DNA from: Flavobacterium anhuiense
GTDB taxonomy: Bacteria; Bacteroidota; Bacteroidia; Flavobacteriales; Flavobacteriaceae
Assembly: GCF_900101855.1 (NCBI RefSeq)
Contig: NZ_FMVC01000004.1
Location: forward strand, 124,001-188,000
Reading direction: 5' to 3'
DNA: 64,000 nucleotides
In this document: in pieces, positions 8,904 to 17,648 of the stretch
How the letters are laid out: the number at the start of each line of letters is the position of its first letter
How positions within the stretch are numbered: position 1 is the first letter of the stretch
Notes under the pieces: model-generated
The model's input: only the letters and a program-made list of their open reading frames with translations
Database searches by the model: none
What the model was told of the DNA's origin: nothing
Program-made: the position numbers and the translations under genes

Positions 8904-10523
8904 ATGGCAACCTATAAAAAAATAACCAAAATCGTAATCCCCATTTTAATAGTGTTTCTTCTTCTGGCAGCATTTTTATTTTGGCCGATTAATACTGAAG
9001 CCACTTTAGTCAAAGAAGATCAAAAATTGGCAGAAGGGAAAAAAGAATTTTTAGCCTCAAAACCTAAAGATTCCATTATTGGAAAAAAGACCAATATCAT
9101 TATTCTGCTTGCCGATGATTTGGGCAAATATGATATTTCGCTCTACGGCGGAAAATCGACTCCTACCCCACAAATCGATTCTTTGGCAGCTTCTGGAGTT
9201 ACTTTTACAGATGGTTATGCATCTGCTGCAATCTGTTCGCCTTCGCGTGCCGGATTAATTACAGGAAGATATCAAGAACGTTTTGGACATGAATATCAGC
9301 CCGGAGATCGTTATCCGAAAAACAATTTAGAATATTATGGTTTTAAATATTTAATCAATACAGACGGCTGGAGATTGAATGATAAAATTAATTATCCGAA
9401 CGAGGCTTCCATTAAAACGCAGGGACTGCCAAAATCTGAAATCACCTTTGCCGATTTAGCCAAAAGACAAGGTTACAGCACTGGGATTATCGGAAAATGG
9501 CATTTGGGACACAATAAAGGATTTTTTCCTTTGGACCGCGGTTTCGATTATCATTACGGATTTTATCAAGCATTTTCGCTTTATGTCCCAGAAGATGACA
9601 ATCCTGACATTATCAATCATCACCATAAAGATTTTACAGATAAAACGATTTGGGGAAATGGACGCGTCGGAACTGGACAAATTCGCAGAGACAGCACTAT
9701 TATTGATGAAAAAGCGTATTTAACCGAAAAATTTGCTGAAGAAGCGGAAGCTTTTATTGATAAAAACAAAAACAAACCATTCCTACTTTACATTCCATTT
9801 AATGCGCCTCACACGCCATTTCAAGTTCGTAAAAAATATTACGATCGTTTTCCGAATGTAAAAGATGAAAACAAACGCGTTTATTTTGCCATGATCAGTG
9901 CTTTAGATGATGCGATTGGCAGAATTCGTGAAAAAGTCAAGAAAGAAGGCTTGGAAGATAATACTTTAATCATTTTTGCCAGCGATAATGGTGGTGCCGA
10001 TTATACTTTTGCCACAACAAATGCACCTCTGAAAGGCGGTAAATTCTCCCATTTTGAAGGCGGAATCAATGTTCCTTTTGCACTTTCGTGGAAAGGAAAA
10101 ATCAAACCAAACACTGTTTATAAAAATCCTGTAAGCACTTTGGATATTTTTACAACCATTGCATCTGCAATTGGTTCTGATTTACCAAAAGACAGAATTT
10201 ATGATGGTGTAGATTTGATTCAAACCGTAAACGAAAATAAAGTCGCCCACAAAGATTTATACTGGCGTTCGGGCGATGCAAAAGCGATTAGAAGTGGTGA
10301 TTGGAAACTAGTCATTAGCGGAAAAACACACGAAAAATGGTTGTACAATCTTGCCTCAGATAAATCTGAAACAACAGACCTCTCACAAAAAAATACAGAA
10401 AAAGTAAAAGAATTGCAAACTGCGCTGCAAACTTGGGAAAAAGGTTTAATTAAACCGTTGTGGCCTAATTTAACTTATTATGAGTTTGACTTTGGCAAAC
10501 AAAAATACTTTGTCGATTTGTAA
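8904..10523 (+). CDS. Sulfatase, probably membrane-anchored
   Basis: This is a formylglycine-dependent sulfatase of 539 aa. A single hydrophobic helix (about residues 10-28) follows a Lys-rich start and has no clear cleavage site, suggesting an N-terminal membrane anchor. Active-site elements are LLADD, the canonical CSPSR (Cys111), GKWH (K198, H200), NAPHTP and SDNGG. The ATG at 8904 is chosen over an in-frame GTG at 8832, because the extension would be translated from a palindromic repeat. It differs from the other two sulfatases here (shorter middle region, LPKSEITFADLAKRQGY), so it probably attacks a different sulfate position or substrate. Confidence 0.9.
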   Translation: MATYKKITKIVIPILIVFLLLAAFLFWPINTEATLVKEDQKLAEGKKEFLASKPKDSIIGKKTNIIILLADDLGKYDISLYGGKSTPTPQIDSLAASGVTFTDGYASAAICSPSRAGLITGRYQERFGHEYQPGDRYPKNNLEYYGFKYLINTDGWRLNDKINYPNEASIKTQGLPKSEITFADLAKRQGYSTGIIGKWHLGHNKGFFPLDRGFDYHYGFYQAFSLYVPEDDNPDIINHHHKDFTDKTIWGNGRVGTGQIRRDSTIIDEKAYLTEKFAEEAEAFIDKNKNKPFLLYIPFNAPHTPFQVRKKYYDRFPNVKDENKRVYFAMISALDDAIGRIREKVKKEGLEDNTLIIFASDNGGADYTFATTNAPLKGGKFSHFEGGINVPFALSWKGKIKPNTVYKNPVSTLDIFTTIASAIGSDLPKDRIYDGVDLIQTVNENKVAHKDLYWRSGDAKAIRSGDWKLVISGKTHEKWLYNLASDKSETTDLSQKNTEKVKELQTALQTWEKGLIKPLWPNLTYYEFDFGKQKYFVDL

Positions 10524-10560
10524 CCTATCTACAAACATTACGTACTAAATAATTCCAATA

Positions 10561-10589
10561 TCCTAACAGGTTTTAAAAACCTGTTAGGA
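10561..10589. repeat. Short hairpin repeat (CCTAACAGG type)
   Basis: The near-perfect hairpin TCCTAACAGGTTTT / AAAACCTGTTAGGA sits between the second sulfatase and the YeiH-type gene. There is no T-run, so factor-independent termination is not supported. It is probably a dispersed palindrome. Confidence 0.5.
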
Positions 10590-10611
10590 TAACAAATTAA
10601 TTAAGAATACA

Positions 10612-11871
10612 ATGTCAACCTCAACAAAATTTACTATTCACGAAGACTGGACAGTCGTAATTCTCGGTTTTCTCATTATCGGAATCTCTCTTTTTATTTT
10701 TCTTCCCGAAGTTCCCGTTTTTAAATGGACGAACGGAACAGACTTAATATTCGATGTTTTCGAAATCAAAAACATTAAAATAATTGGTTTTCAGTTTTTT
10801 TATTTTATTGTCATTGGAATAATCGGCACTTTTTTAGTTGGAAAATCGATTAAAAATTTCATTTTTGGATTTCCCGTAGTTTATGTTTTAACGATTCTAG
10901 CTTTAATTATTGCAGGAAATGCTGAAGTAAAAGCGCTTAATCTAGAAGCCGTAATTTTCAGTTTAGCTATCGGATTGATTATCGGTAATTTTTTCAAACT
11001 CCCACAATGGTTTCGTTCTGCTTTGTCTACTGAACTTTTTGTCAAAATCGGATTGGTTTTATTGGGAACAAGCGTCATTTTTTCGGATATTCTTAAAGCA
11101 GGTTCATTAGGTTTAATTCAAGCTTTGGTCGTGGTTTTATCCGTTTGGTATTTTGCATTCTGGCTTTGCAGAAAACTAAAAGTCGATGACGAATTGGCTA
11201 TGATGATTTCGAGTGCGGTTTCAATTTGCGGTGTTTCGGCGGCAATTGCCACTTCTGGTGCGATAAAAGGCGATTCTAAAAAATTGTCTTACGTGATTTC
11301 TATGGTTTTGGTAACTGCGATTCCTATGATGATTTTTATGCCTATAATTGCCAGTCATTTTAATTTTCCCGAAGAAGTAACAGGAGCTTGGCTTGGCGGA
11401 AGTATTGATACTTCTGGCGCTGTAGTGGCATCTGGAACTTTGGTTGGCGAAACGGCTTTAAAAATAAGTACAATCGTAAAATTTTCTCAAAATGTTTTAT
11501 TAGGATTAGCTGCTTTTGCGATTTCTGTTTATTGGACTTACACGCACAATCAGTCTTCAGAAGTTCAAGAATCTAAGCCAACGCTCCGCGTTATTTGGGA
11601 ACGCTTTCCAAAGTTTGTCATTGGCTTTATTGTGGCTTCCATTGTTTTCTCTTTTTTTGTTGCGCCAGAAACTCGTGATGAATTAAAGGAAAGTTTAAAA
11701 AATCTGCAAGGGTTTTGGTTTGCTTTAGCTTTTACTAGCATTGGTTTAGAAACCAATTTTAAAGATCTATTACAGCATAATAGCAGAAAACCTTTGATCG
11801 CATTTTTAACCGCACAATTCTTTAATATCTTTATTACATTGATTATAGCTTTTTTGCTTTTTAAACCTTAA
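10612..11871 (+). CDS. YeiH-family putative sulfate exporter
   Basis: This is an integral membrane protein of about 10-11 helices, matching the YeiH/UPF0324 family of putative sulfate exporters. Family-like features are the conserved MMISSAVSICGVSAAIATSG stretch and the GGSIDTSGAVVASG loop. The 419-aa length is in range, with an N-terminal extra hydrophilic start. It lies between two sulfatase genes on the same strand. A natural role is removal of sulfate or sulfite released from ester hydrolysis. The family function is only putative, so the sulfate link rests on naming plus context. Confidence 0.85.
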   Translation: MSTSTKFTIHEDWTVVILGFLIIGISLFIFLPEVPVFKWTNGTDLIFDVFEIKNIKIIGFQFFYFIVIGIIGTFLVGKSIKNFIFGFPVVYVLTILALIIAGNAEVKALNLEAVIFSLAIGLIIGNFFKLPQWFRSALSTELFVKIGLVLLGTSVIFSDILKAGSLGLIQALVVVLSVWYFAFWLCRKLKVDDELAMMISSAVSICGVSAAIATSGAIKGDSKKLSYVISMVLVTAIPMMIFMPIIASHFNFPEEVTGAWLGGSIDTSGAVVASGTLVGETALKISTIVKFSQNVLLGLAAFAISVYWTYTHNQSSEVQESKPTLRVIWERFPKFVIGFIVASIVFSFFVAPETRDELKESLKNLQGFWFALAFTSIGLETNFKDLLQHNSRKPLIAFLTAQFFNIFITLIIAFLLFKP

Positions 11872-12018
11872 AAACAAAACACACATTCCTGCGGAATATA
11901 TAACCGCAATTTGATTTCAATTCTAACGACCGAATGTTTTTAGAAATGTATTTCTCTTTTGAACTTTTCAAAAAGTAAAAAAAACAAACCAAAAATATAC
12001 TACTGGTAAATTATAAAT

Positions 12019-13674
12019 ATGATGAATAAACGAATAAATATTTTACTTTCTGTCCTATTGACGGGAATAATAGGCTCTAAAAAAACCGAAGCACAGACTT
12101 CATCTGCCAAGCCCAATGTAATTTTGATTCTGGTGGATGATATGGGATATTCTGATTTAGGAAATTATGGGTCTGAAATTAAAACTCCAAATTTAGATCG
12201 TTTGGCCAAAGAGGGAACACGTCTTCGCGAGTTTTACAACAACTCGATTTGCGCACCAACGAGAGCTTCTTTGCTAACTGGACAATATCAGCATAAAGCT
12301 GGAGTTGGTTATTTTGATGTGAATCTTGGTCTGCCAGCTTATCAAGGTTACTTAAATAAAGAATCTTTAACTTTAGGAGAAGTTTTCCGTTCGGGAGGTT
12401 ATAGTACTTTAATGTCTGGAAAATGGCATGTTGGCTCTGAAGATCAGTCACAGTGGCCAAACCAAAGAGGTTTTGATAAATTTTACGGAATCTTGAAAGG
12501 GGCTTCTAATTATTTTGACACGAAACCACTTCCTTTCGGTACAACACCTTATCCTGTAAAGATGATCCGAAACAACGAAGAACTACACCCAAAAGACGAT
12601 TCTTACTATTTTACAGATGAAATCGGGAATAATGCAGTTACTTTTTTAGAAGAGCAAAACAAAGAAAACAAACCATTCTTTTTATACTTGGCATTTACTG
12701 CTCCTCACTGGCCATTACAGGCAAAACCAGTTGATATTGCCAAGTACAGAGGCAAATTTGATGAAGGTTGGGATATTTTGAGAGAAAAAAGAATCCAAAA
12801 ATTAAGAGAAAGCGGTATTATACTTCCAAACCAGACTATTTCTCCAAGAGATCCAGAGGTTCCAGAATGGGATAAACTGACTTATGATGAAAAACAATTC
12901 TGGAAAGCCAAAATGGAAGTTTATGCTGCAATGGTTGACAATATGGACCAGAACGTGGGTAAAGTTTTAGACAAATTGAAAGCGCTTAAAAAAGACAAAA
13001 ACACTTTAATTATTTTCATTGCAGATAATGGTGCTCAAGGCGGATTTAATACTTATAATCCATTAAGAAGAGGTTTAGTCCGCAACGACGGGCCTGTAGG
13101 CTCTTCTGGTTCTTTTGATTATCAGGAACAAAATTGGGCATATCTTTCTAATACTCCATTGCAGGATTACAAAAATAATATGCATGAAGGCGGATTTAGC
13201 TCTCCTTTTATTGCTTGGTATCCATCAAAAATTAAAGCGGGAAGAATCGATAAAGGAACTGGCCATATTATTGATCTTGCCCCTACTTTTTATGAATTGG
13301 CAGGAATTGAATATCCTAAAACTTTAAATGGCGTAAATTCTAATCCGCTTCCTGGAAAAAGCTTACTTCCGGTTTTATTTGATAATGCTTCTGAAGTAAA
13401 TCGTGGAGCTCCTTTATTCTGGGAAAGAGCTGGAAACAGAGCGGTAAGAGAAGGAAAATGGAAATTGGTCTCAATTTATCCGTCTTATCAATGGGAACTT
13501 TACGATCTTGAAGCAGACCGTGGAGAAATGAATAATGTCGCTGCACAAAATCCAGGAATTGTAAACGATCTTTCGGCCAAATATTTTGACTGGGCCGACA
13601 AAACAGGAGTTGTAGAATACAGCAAATTCAAGCAAAAAGGAGAATTAATTCCTGGTGCCCCTCAAAAGAAATAA
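12019..13674 (+). CDS. Secreted arylsulfatase
   Basis: This is a sulfatase of 551 aa with a signal peptide (about residues 1-25). It carries all expected active-site motifs: LVDD, CAPTR (Cys78 as the formylglycine precursor), GKWH (K135, H137), APHWP and ADNGA. Shared blocks such as GKFDEGWD and MEVYA show that it is a paralogue of the sulfatase at 4846, but with the intact GKWH. It closes the sulfate-ester locus and is followed by two strong terminators. No formylglycine-generating enzyme gene is in the window, so maturation must rely on one elsewhere. Confidence 0.92.
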   Translation: MMNKRINILLSVLLTGIIGSKKTEAQTSSAKPNVILILVDDMGYSDLGNYGSEIKTPNLDRLAKEGTRLREFYNNSICAPTRASLLTGQYQHKAGVGYFDVNLGLPAYQGYLNKESLTLGEVFRSGGYSTLMSGKWHVGSEDQSQWPNQRGFDKFYGILKGASNYFDTKPLPFGTTPYPVKMIRNNEELHPKDDSYYFTDEIGNNAVTFLEEQNKENKPFFLYLAFTAPHWPLQAKPVDIAKYRGKFDEGWDILREKRIQKLRESGIILPNQTISPRDPEVPEWDKLTYDEKQFWKAKMEVYAAMVDNMDQNVGKVLDKLKALKKDKNTLIIFIADNGAQGGFNTYNPLRRGLVRNDGPVGSSGSFDYQEQNWAYLSNTPLQDYKNNMHEGGFSSPFIAWYPSKIKAGRIDKGTGHIIDLAPTFYELAGIEYPKTLNGVNSNPLPGKSLLPVLFDNASEVNRGAPLFWERAGNRAVREGKWKLVSIYPSYQWELYDLEADRGEMNNVAAQNPGIVNDLSAKYFDWADKTGVVEYSKFKQKGELIPGAPQKK

Positions 13675-13706
13675 TTACTTTTTTTGATATTTTTAGTAAT
13701 TATAAC

Positions 13707-13738
13707 AAAAAGCGATTGCTATAAAACAGTCGCTTTTT
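13707..13738 (+). terminator. Rho-independent terminator after sulfatase
   Basis: The stem AAAAAGCGA / TCGCTTTTT has a T-run directly after the third sulfatase gene. It ends the sulfate-ester locus. Confidence 0.75.
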
Positions 13739-13761
13739 AAAACAAAAAAATGGTCTCTACA

Positions 13762-13791
13762 AAAAAGCAGCAAGTATACTTGCTGCTTTTT
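13762..13791. terminator. Bidirectional terminator between convergent genes
   Basis: A perfect 13-bp stem AAAAAGCAGCAAG / CTTGCTGCTTTTT has a 4-nt loop. It is flanked by A-runs and T-runs, so it can serve both the sulfatase strand and the rocD strand. Confidence 0.8.
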
Positions 13792-13814
13792 CTATTTTTA
13801 ATCTCAAAGGAGGA

Positions 13815-15065
13815 TTATTTAAACTCATTCAAGGATTTCTCGATAATGTCAAGACATTCTTTAATTTGCTCTTCAGTCATTACCAAAGGCGGAGCCAGTC
13901 TGATTTTATTTCCGTGAGTTGGTTTAGCCAATAATCCATTATCTCTAAACTTCAAGCAGATTTCCCAAGCTAAATCAGATTCTTCGTCTGTGTTGATTAC
14001 AATTGCGTTTAAAAGACCTTTTCCGCGAACTAGTGTAATCAAATCGTTTTTATCTGCAATTTTATTTAATCCCTCTCTTAAAATCACCCCTAGACGTTCT
14101 GCATTTTCAGCCAGTTTTTCGTCTTTTATCACTTCTAGCGCCGCAACCGCAACTGCAGCGGCAACTGGATTTCCACCAAAAGTAGATCCGTGCTGCCCAG
14201 GTTTAATCACATTCATGATTTCGTCATTACATAAAACAGCCGAAACTGGATAAACTCCGCCAGAAATTGCTTTTCCAAGAATTAAAACATCCGGCTGTAC
14301 ATTTTCGTGATGAACTGCCAATAATTTTCCTGTACGGGCGATTCCTGTCTGCACCTCATCGGCAATAAAAAGTACGTTGTGTTTTTCACAAAGTGCTTTC
14401 GCTTTCGCTAAATAACCTTCAGAAGGAACATAAACTCCTGCTTCGCCCTGAATTGGTTCAACCAAGAATCCAGCGATATTTTTAGATGAATTTAAAGCAT
14501 TTTCAAGCGCTTCAAGATTATCATATTCTATTTTAATGAAACCATCTGTAAAAGGTCCGAAGTTTTTGCGCGCCGTTTCATCATTTGAAAATGAAATGAT
14601 AGTTGTCGTTCTTCCGTGAAAGTTGTTCTCACACACAATAATCTGCGCTTGATTTTCTGGAATTCCCTTTACTTCATAAGCCCATTTTCTAGAAATTTTC
14701 AAAGCTGTTTCAACCGCTTCGGCACCTGTATTCATTGGAAGAACTTTATCGAAACCAAAATATTTCGTTACATATTCTTCATAATTTCCTAATTTATCAT
14801 TGTAAAAAGCACGAGAAGTCAAAGTCAGTTTTTGAGCTTGTTCTACCATTGCATTTACAATTTTAGGATGGCAATGACCTTGATTAACTGCAGAATAAGC
14901 AGATAAAAAATCATAATATTTCTTTCCGTCAACATCCCATACATATACGCCTTCTCCTCGTTCTAAAACGACAGGAAGCGGATGGTAATTATGAGCTCCA
15001 TATTTGTTTTCTTTTTCAATCAAAACCTCCGATTTTGATGAAAGTGTTTTTTCTGTACTTATCAT
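13815..15065 (-). CDS. rocD: Ornithine--oxo-acid transaminase
   Basis: This is a PLP-dependent class III aminotransferase that converts ornithine and 2-oxoglutarate to glutamate semialdehyde and glutamate in arginine/ornithine breakdown. Diagnostic features are the [12 protein letters not shown] block, FIADEVQTG with the PLP-contacting Asp, and the Schiff-base Lys265 in LGKAISGG. The 416-aa length is typical for bacterial RocD. It is transcribed divergently from an Lrp/AsnC regulator 225 bp away, which is its likely regulator. A good Bacteroidota-type promoter lies at 15085-15113. Confidence 0.95.
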   Translation of the reverse strand: MISTEKTLSSKSEVLIEKENKYGAHNYHPLPVVLERGEGVYVWDVDGKKYYDFLSAYSAVNQGHCHPKIVNAMVEQAQKLTLTSRAFYNDKLGNYEEYVTKYFGFDKVLPMNTGAEAVETALKISRKWAYEVKGIPENQAQIIVCENNFHGRTTTIISFSNDETARKNFGPFTDGFIKIEYDNLEALENALNSSKNIAGFLVEPIQGEAGVYVPSEGYLAKAKALCEKHNVLFIADEVQTGIARTGKLLAVHHENVQPDVLILGKAISGGVYPVSAVLCNDEIMNVIKPGQHGSTFGGNPVAAAVAVAALEVIKDEKLAENAERLGVILREGLNKIADKNDLITLVRGKGLLNAIVINTDEESDLAWEICLKFRDNGLLAKPTHGNKIRLAPPLVMTEEQIKECLDIIEKSLNEFK

Positions 15066-15084
15066 AATATGCTTTTTATTTCCA

Positions 15085-15113
15085 CAAAAATATTAAAATT
15101 AAACAAATAACAA
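15085..15113 (-). promoter_or_regulatory. Predicted promoter of rocD
   Basis: On the minus strand, TTG (15111-15113), an 18-bp spacer and TATTTTTG (15085-15092) match the Bacteroidota consensus TTG-N17-23-TAnnTTTG. It lies just upstream of the rocD start. Confidence 0.6.
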
Positions 15114-15290
15114 TCCAAAAAACGATATTTTGACTCAAATATAACAAAATAAAAGTCAAAACTTAAATTTAATCACTACGAAAAAGACATATTTATTTTT
15201 TCGAGAAATATGATTCGATGGCTGTTTATTAAAAAAAAGAATTACTTTTATGAATCGCAAAAGACTCAATTTTAAAACGATTTTTACTGA

Positions 15291-15743
15291 ATGGAATTAT
15301 TAGACGAATTTGATATTAGTATCCTTAAAGAATTAGAAAAAGACGGAAGAATGGCTTATTCTGCCATTGCCACTAATCTTAAAATATCAAATACAATGGT
15401 GCATCAGCGTATTAACAGAATGATTGAACAAGGCGTGATTGGCGGTATTAAGCCCATTATTCAGGAAAAGAAAATAGGTTACGACTGGGCTTCTTTTACT
15501 GGACTCACACTAAACAAAGATTCTGATTCTGAACGGATTATTGAAGCGCTTAAAGAAATTCCTGAGATTACCGAATGTTATTATGTAACCGGCTCTTTTA
15601 CGCTTTACATAAAAATCATCGCCAAAAATCATGAACACATGCGCCGTATTCTTTATGAAAAAATCGATGGAATTCCAGGTATCGACAAAACCGATTCTAT
15701 TGTAGAATTAGGCTGCGCTTTTAAACGAAACATATCATTATAA
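15291..15743 (+). CDS. Lrp/AsnC-family transcriptional regulator
   Basis: This 150-aa regulator has an N-terminal winged helix (about residues 5-55, including YSAIATNLKISNTMVHQRI) and a C-terminal ligand-sensing domain of the Lrp/AsnC type (about 65-145). Such proteins bind amino acids and form octamers that control amino-acid metabolism genes. It is divergent from rocD, so control of rocD by ornithine or a related amino acid is the simplest hypothesis. A terminator follows directly. Confidence 0.92.
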   Translation: MELLDEFDISILKELEKDGRMAYSAIATNLKISNTMVHQRINRMIEQGVIGGIKPIIQEKKIGYDWASFTGLTLNKDSDSERIIEALKEIPEITECYYVTGSFTLYIKIIAKNHEHMRRILYEKIDGIPGIDKTDSIVELGCAFKRNISL

Positions 15744-15777
15744 AAAGGAAAAATATTCTTTTATAATATTGGTTACA

Positions 15778-15810
15778 AACCTCACAAGAATTTACTTGTG
15801 AGGTTTTTTT
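15778..15810 (+). terminator. Rho-independent terminator after Lrp gene
   Basis: The stem AACCTCACAAG / CTTGTGAGGTT is followed by seven further T residues. It ends the monocistronic regulator gene. Confidence 0.85.
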
Positions 15811-15852
15811 GTAACATAATATTTCTGATATTTGTTAAAAATTGAAGAAATC

Positions 15853-16626
15853 ATGAAAAACTCCATAATCTATTTATTCAGTGCAATCTTATTTTCTAAC
15901 CTTATGAATGCGCAGTTAAAACCAGTGAAATATTCAGAAGGAAGCCAACAATTGAATGGCTTATTTATAAAATCTGCTAAAAAAAGCACTAACAATCCAG
16001 GCATCTTACTTTTGCCAGCTTGGTTAGGAATTGATAATGCTTCTAAAGGAATTGCTGAAGAATTATCTAAATTAGGCTATCACGTTTTTATCGCAGATAT
16101 ATACGGTGAAGGAAATTATCCTAAAAACACGGGAGAAGCCGGAAAACAAGCAGGATTTTATAAAACAAATTACGAAGCGTATCAAAAACGTATTGATGCT
16201 GCTTTGAAGGAATTGGTTAAGTCTGGCGCAAATGCCGATAATATTGTCGCTATTGGTTATTGTTTTGGCGGCACTGGAGTTCTTGAAGCTGCCCGCGGAC
16301 ATCTGAATGTAAAAGGAATTGCTTCGTTTCATGGAGGTTTAGGAAAAGATGCCAACAGAAAAACAGAACCAATTTCTGCAAAAGTTCTCATTTGCCATGG
16401 TGCAGACGATCCGTTTGTCCCTAAAGAAGAAATTGCATCATTCCAACAAGAAATGCGCGATGCTAAAGCAGATTGGGAAATGATTTATTATGCAAATGCT
16501 GTCCACTCTTTCACAAATCCTGAAGCAGGAAATGACAATTCTAAAGGCGCAGCTTACAATGCTGTTGCTGCAAAAAGATCTTTTGACCATTTACAGCTTT
16601 TCTTAAACGAAGTCCTGAAAAAATAA
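15853..16626 (+). CDS. Dienelactone hydrolase family protein, secreted
   Basis: This is an alpha/beta hydrolase of the dienelactone hydrolase family with a Cys nucleophile: GYCFGG (Cys137), an acid in the GADDPFVP segment (D185 or D186) and His218 in HSFTNPE form the triad. A signal peptide (about residues 1-20) indicates export, which is common in Bacteroidota members. The start at ATG 15853 is preferred over an in-frame TTG at 15832 because it gives a clean signal peptide. The true substrate is unknown, since the family covers many esters and lactones. It stands alone after a terminator. Confidence 0.88.
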   Translation: MKNSIIYLFSAILFSNLMNAQLKPVKYSEGSQQLNGLFIKSAKKSTNNPGILLLPAWLGIDNASKGIAEELSKLGYHVFIADIYGEGNYPKNTGEAGKQAGFYKTNYEAYQKRIDAALKELVKSGANADNIVAIGYCFGGTGVLEAARGHLNVKGIASFHGGLGKDANRKTEPISAKVLICHGADDPFVPKEEIASFQQEMRDAKADWEMIYYANAVHSFTNPEAGNDNSKGAAYNAVAAKRSFDHLQLFLNEVLKK

Positions 16627-16670
16627 TTTCAAAAAACCTAAAGACTACCAAAACAAATCAACATAAACCA

Positions 16671-17639
16671 ATGTCACATAATAAAATTAGAGAAGACAAA
16701 ACTTGTCTCAACTGCCGACATGTTGTAGAGCTAAAATTCTGCCCCAACTGCGGACAGGAAAATAGCGATAGCCGAAAAACTTTTCATCATTTGTTTATCC
16801 ATTTCTTTGAAGATTTGACGCATTATGAAAATGCTTTTTGGAAAACCATTCGCAACTTGCTTTTTAAACCTTCAACATTAACCAAAGAATACCTTTCGGG
16901 AAAACGCCTATCTTACTTGGCTCCTGTCAGACTCTATATTTTCATCAGTTTTATTACATTTTTATTGATTGCAATGTTTCCGAGCAAAGTAAAAGGCGAT
17001 ATTGATAAAAGTGAAAAAGCTCTCAGCAAAGAACTGGCTAAAAACACACAAGGACTTTCAAAAAAAGACGAAGACAAGTATTTCCATTTAAAATCAATGA
17101 AAGAGATTGACTCTATTCAGAAATATGGAAAAGAAAGCAGTAAGTTGAATGCTACCAGTTATTGGCTTTATGAAAAAGCAGTCCATGTTACTGAAAACAA
17201 TACCAAAAGAGAAATTATTGAAAAGTTTGTAGAATCCTTTTTTCATAATCTGCCAAAAATCTTATTTATCATTATGCCATTTTTCGCTTTTTTTCTGTGG
17301 CTTTTTCACAACAAAAAAAGGTGGTATTATTTTGATCATGGAATTTTCACACTCCATTATTTTTCTTTTCTTTTATTGATTTTTCTTATTATGTTTATTA
17401 TTGATCGATTGATTGGTCTGTTAGGAGAAAATAATCCTTTGACTTTTATATCCTCAATTACAACATTTATTGGCACAATCTGGATGTTCTATTATTTTTA
17501 TCCTGCACATCATCGTTTTTATGGTGAATCTAGAATAGTGTCATTTGTTAAAAGCGTAATGCTGTTTATAATAAACTCGCTTTTTATCCTATTTTTACTG
17601 ACCTTTTACGTTCTTTACACATTTATTAATTTACACTAA
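16671..17639 (+). CDS. DUF3667 membrane protein with N-terminal zinc ribbon
   Basis: The protein begins with a four-Cys zinc ribbon (CLNC at about residues 12-15, CPNC about 25-28). A conserved segment typical of DUF3667 follows (YENAFWKTIRNLLFKPSTL, then a YLAPVRLYIFISF helix). Further membrane helices lie at about 190-210, 222-245 and in the C-terminal third. The central soluble part is Lys/Glu-rich. The family is frequent in Bacteroidota and its function is unknown. It precedes the M28 peptidase gene by 9 bp, so the two are probably co-transcribed. Confidence 0.8.
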   Translation: MSHNKIREDKTCLNCRHVVELKFCPNCGQENSDSRKTFHHLFIHFFEDLTHYENAFWKTIRNLLFKPSTLTKEYLSGKRLSYLAPVRLYIFISFITFLLIAMFPSKVKGDIDKSEKALSKELAKNTQGLSKKDEDKYFHLKSMKEIDSIQKYGKESSKLNATSYWLYEKAVHVTENNTKREIIEKFVESFFHNLPKILFIIMPFFAFFLWLFHNKKRWYYFDHGIFTLHYFSFLLLIFLIMFIIDRLIGLLGENNPLTFISSITTFIGTIWMFYYFYPAHHRFYGESRIVSFVKSVMLFIINSLFILFLLTFYVLYTFINLH

Positions 17640-17648
17640 CTATTTAGA

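Noticed and set aside
29..13674. Polysaccharide utilisation locus in the strict sense
   Set aside because: No glycoside hydrolase, lyase or carbohydrate-binding protein was seen; only sulfatases accompany SusC/SusD, so calling it a glycan locus is not supported.
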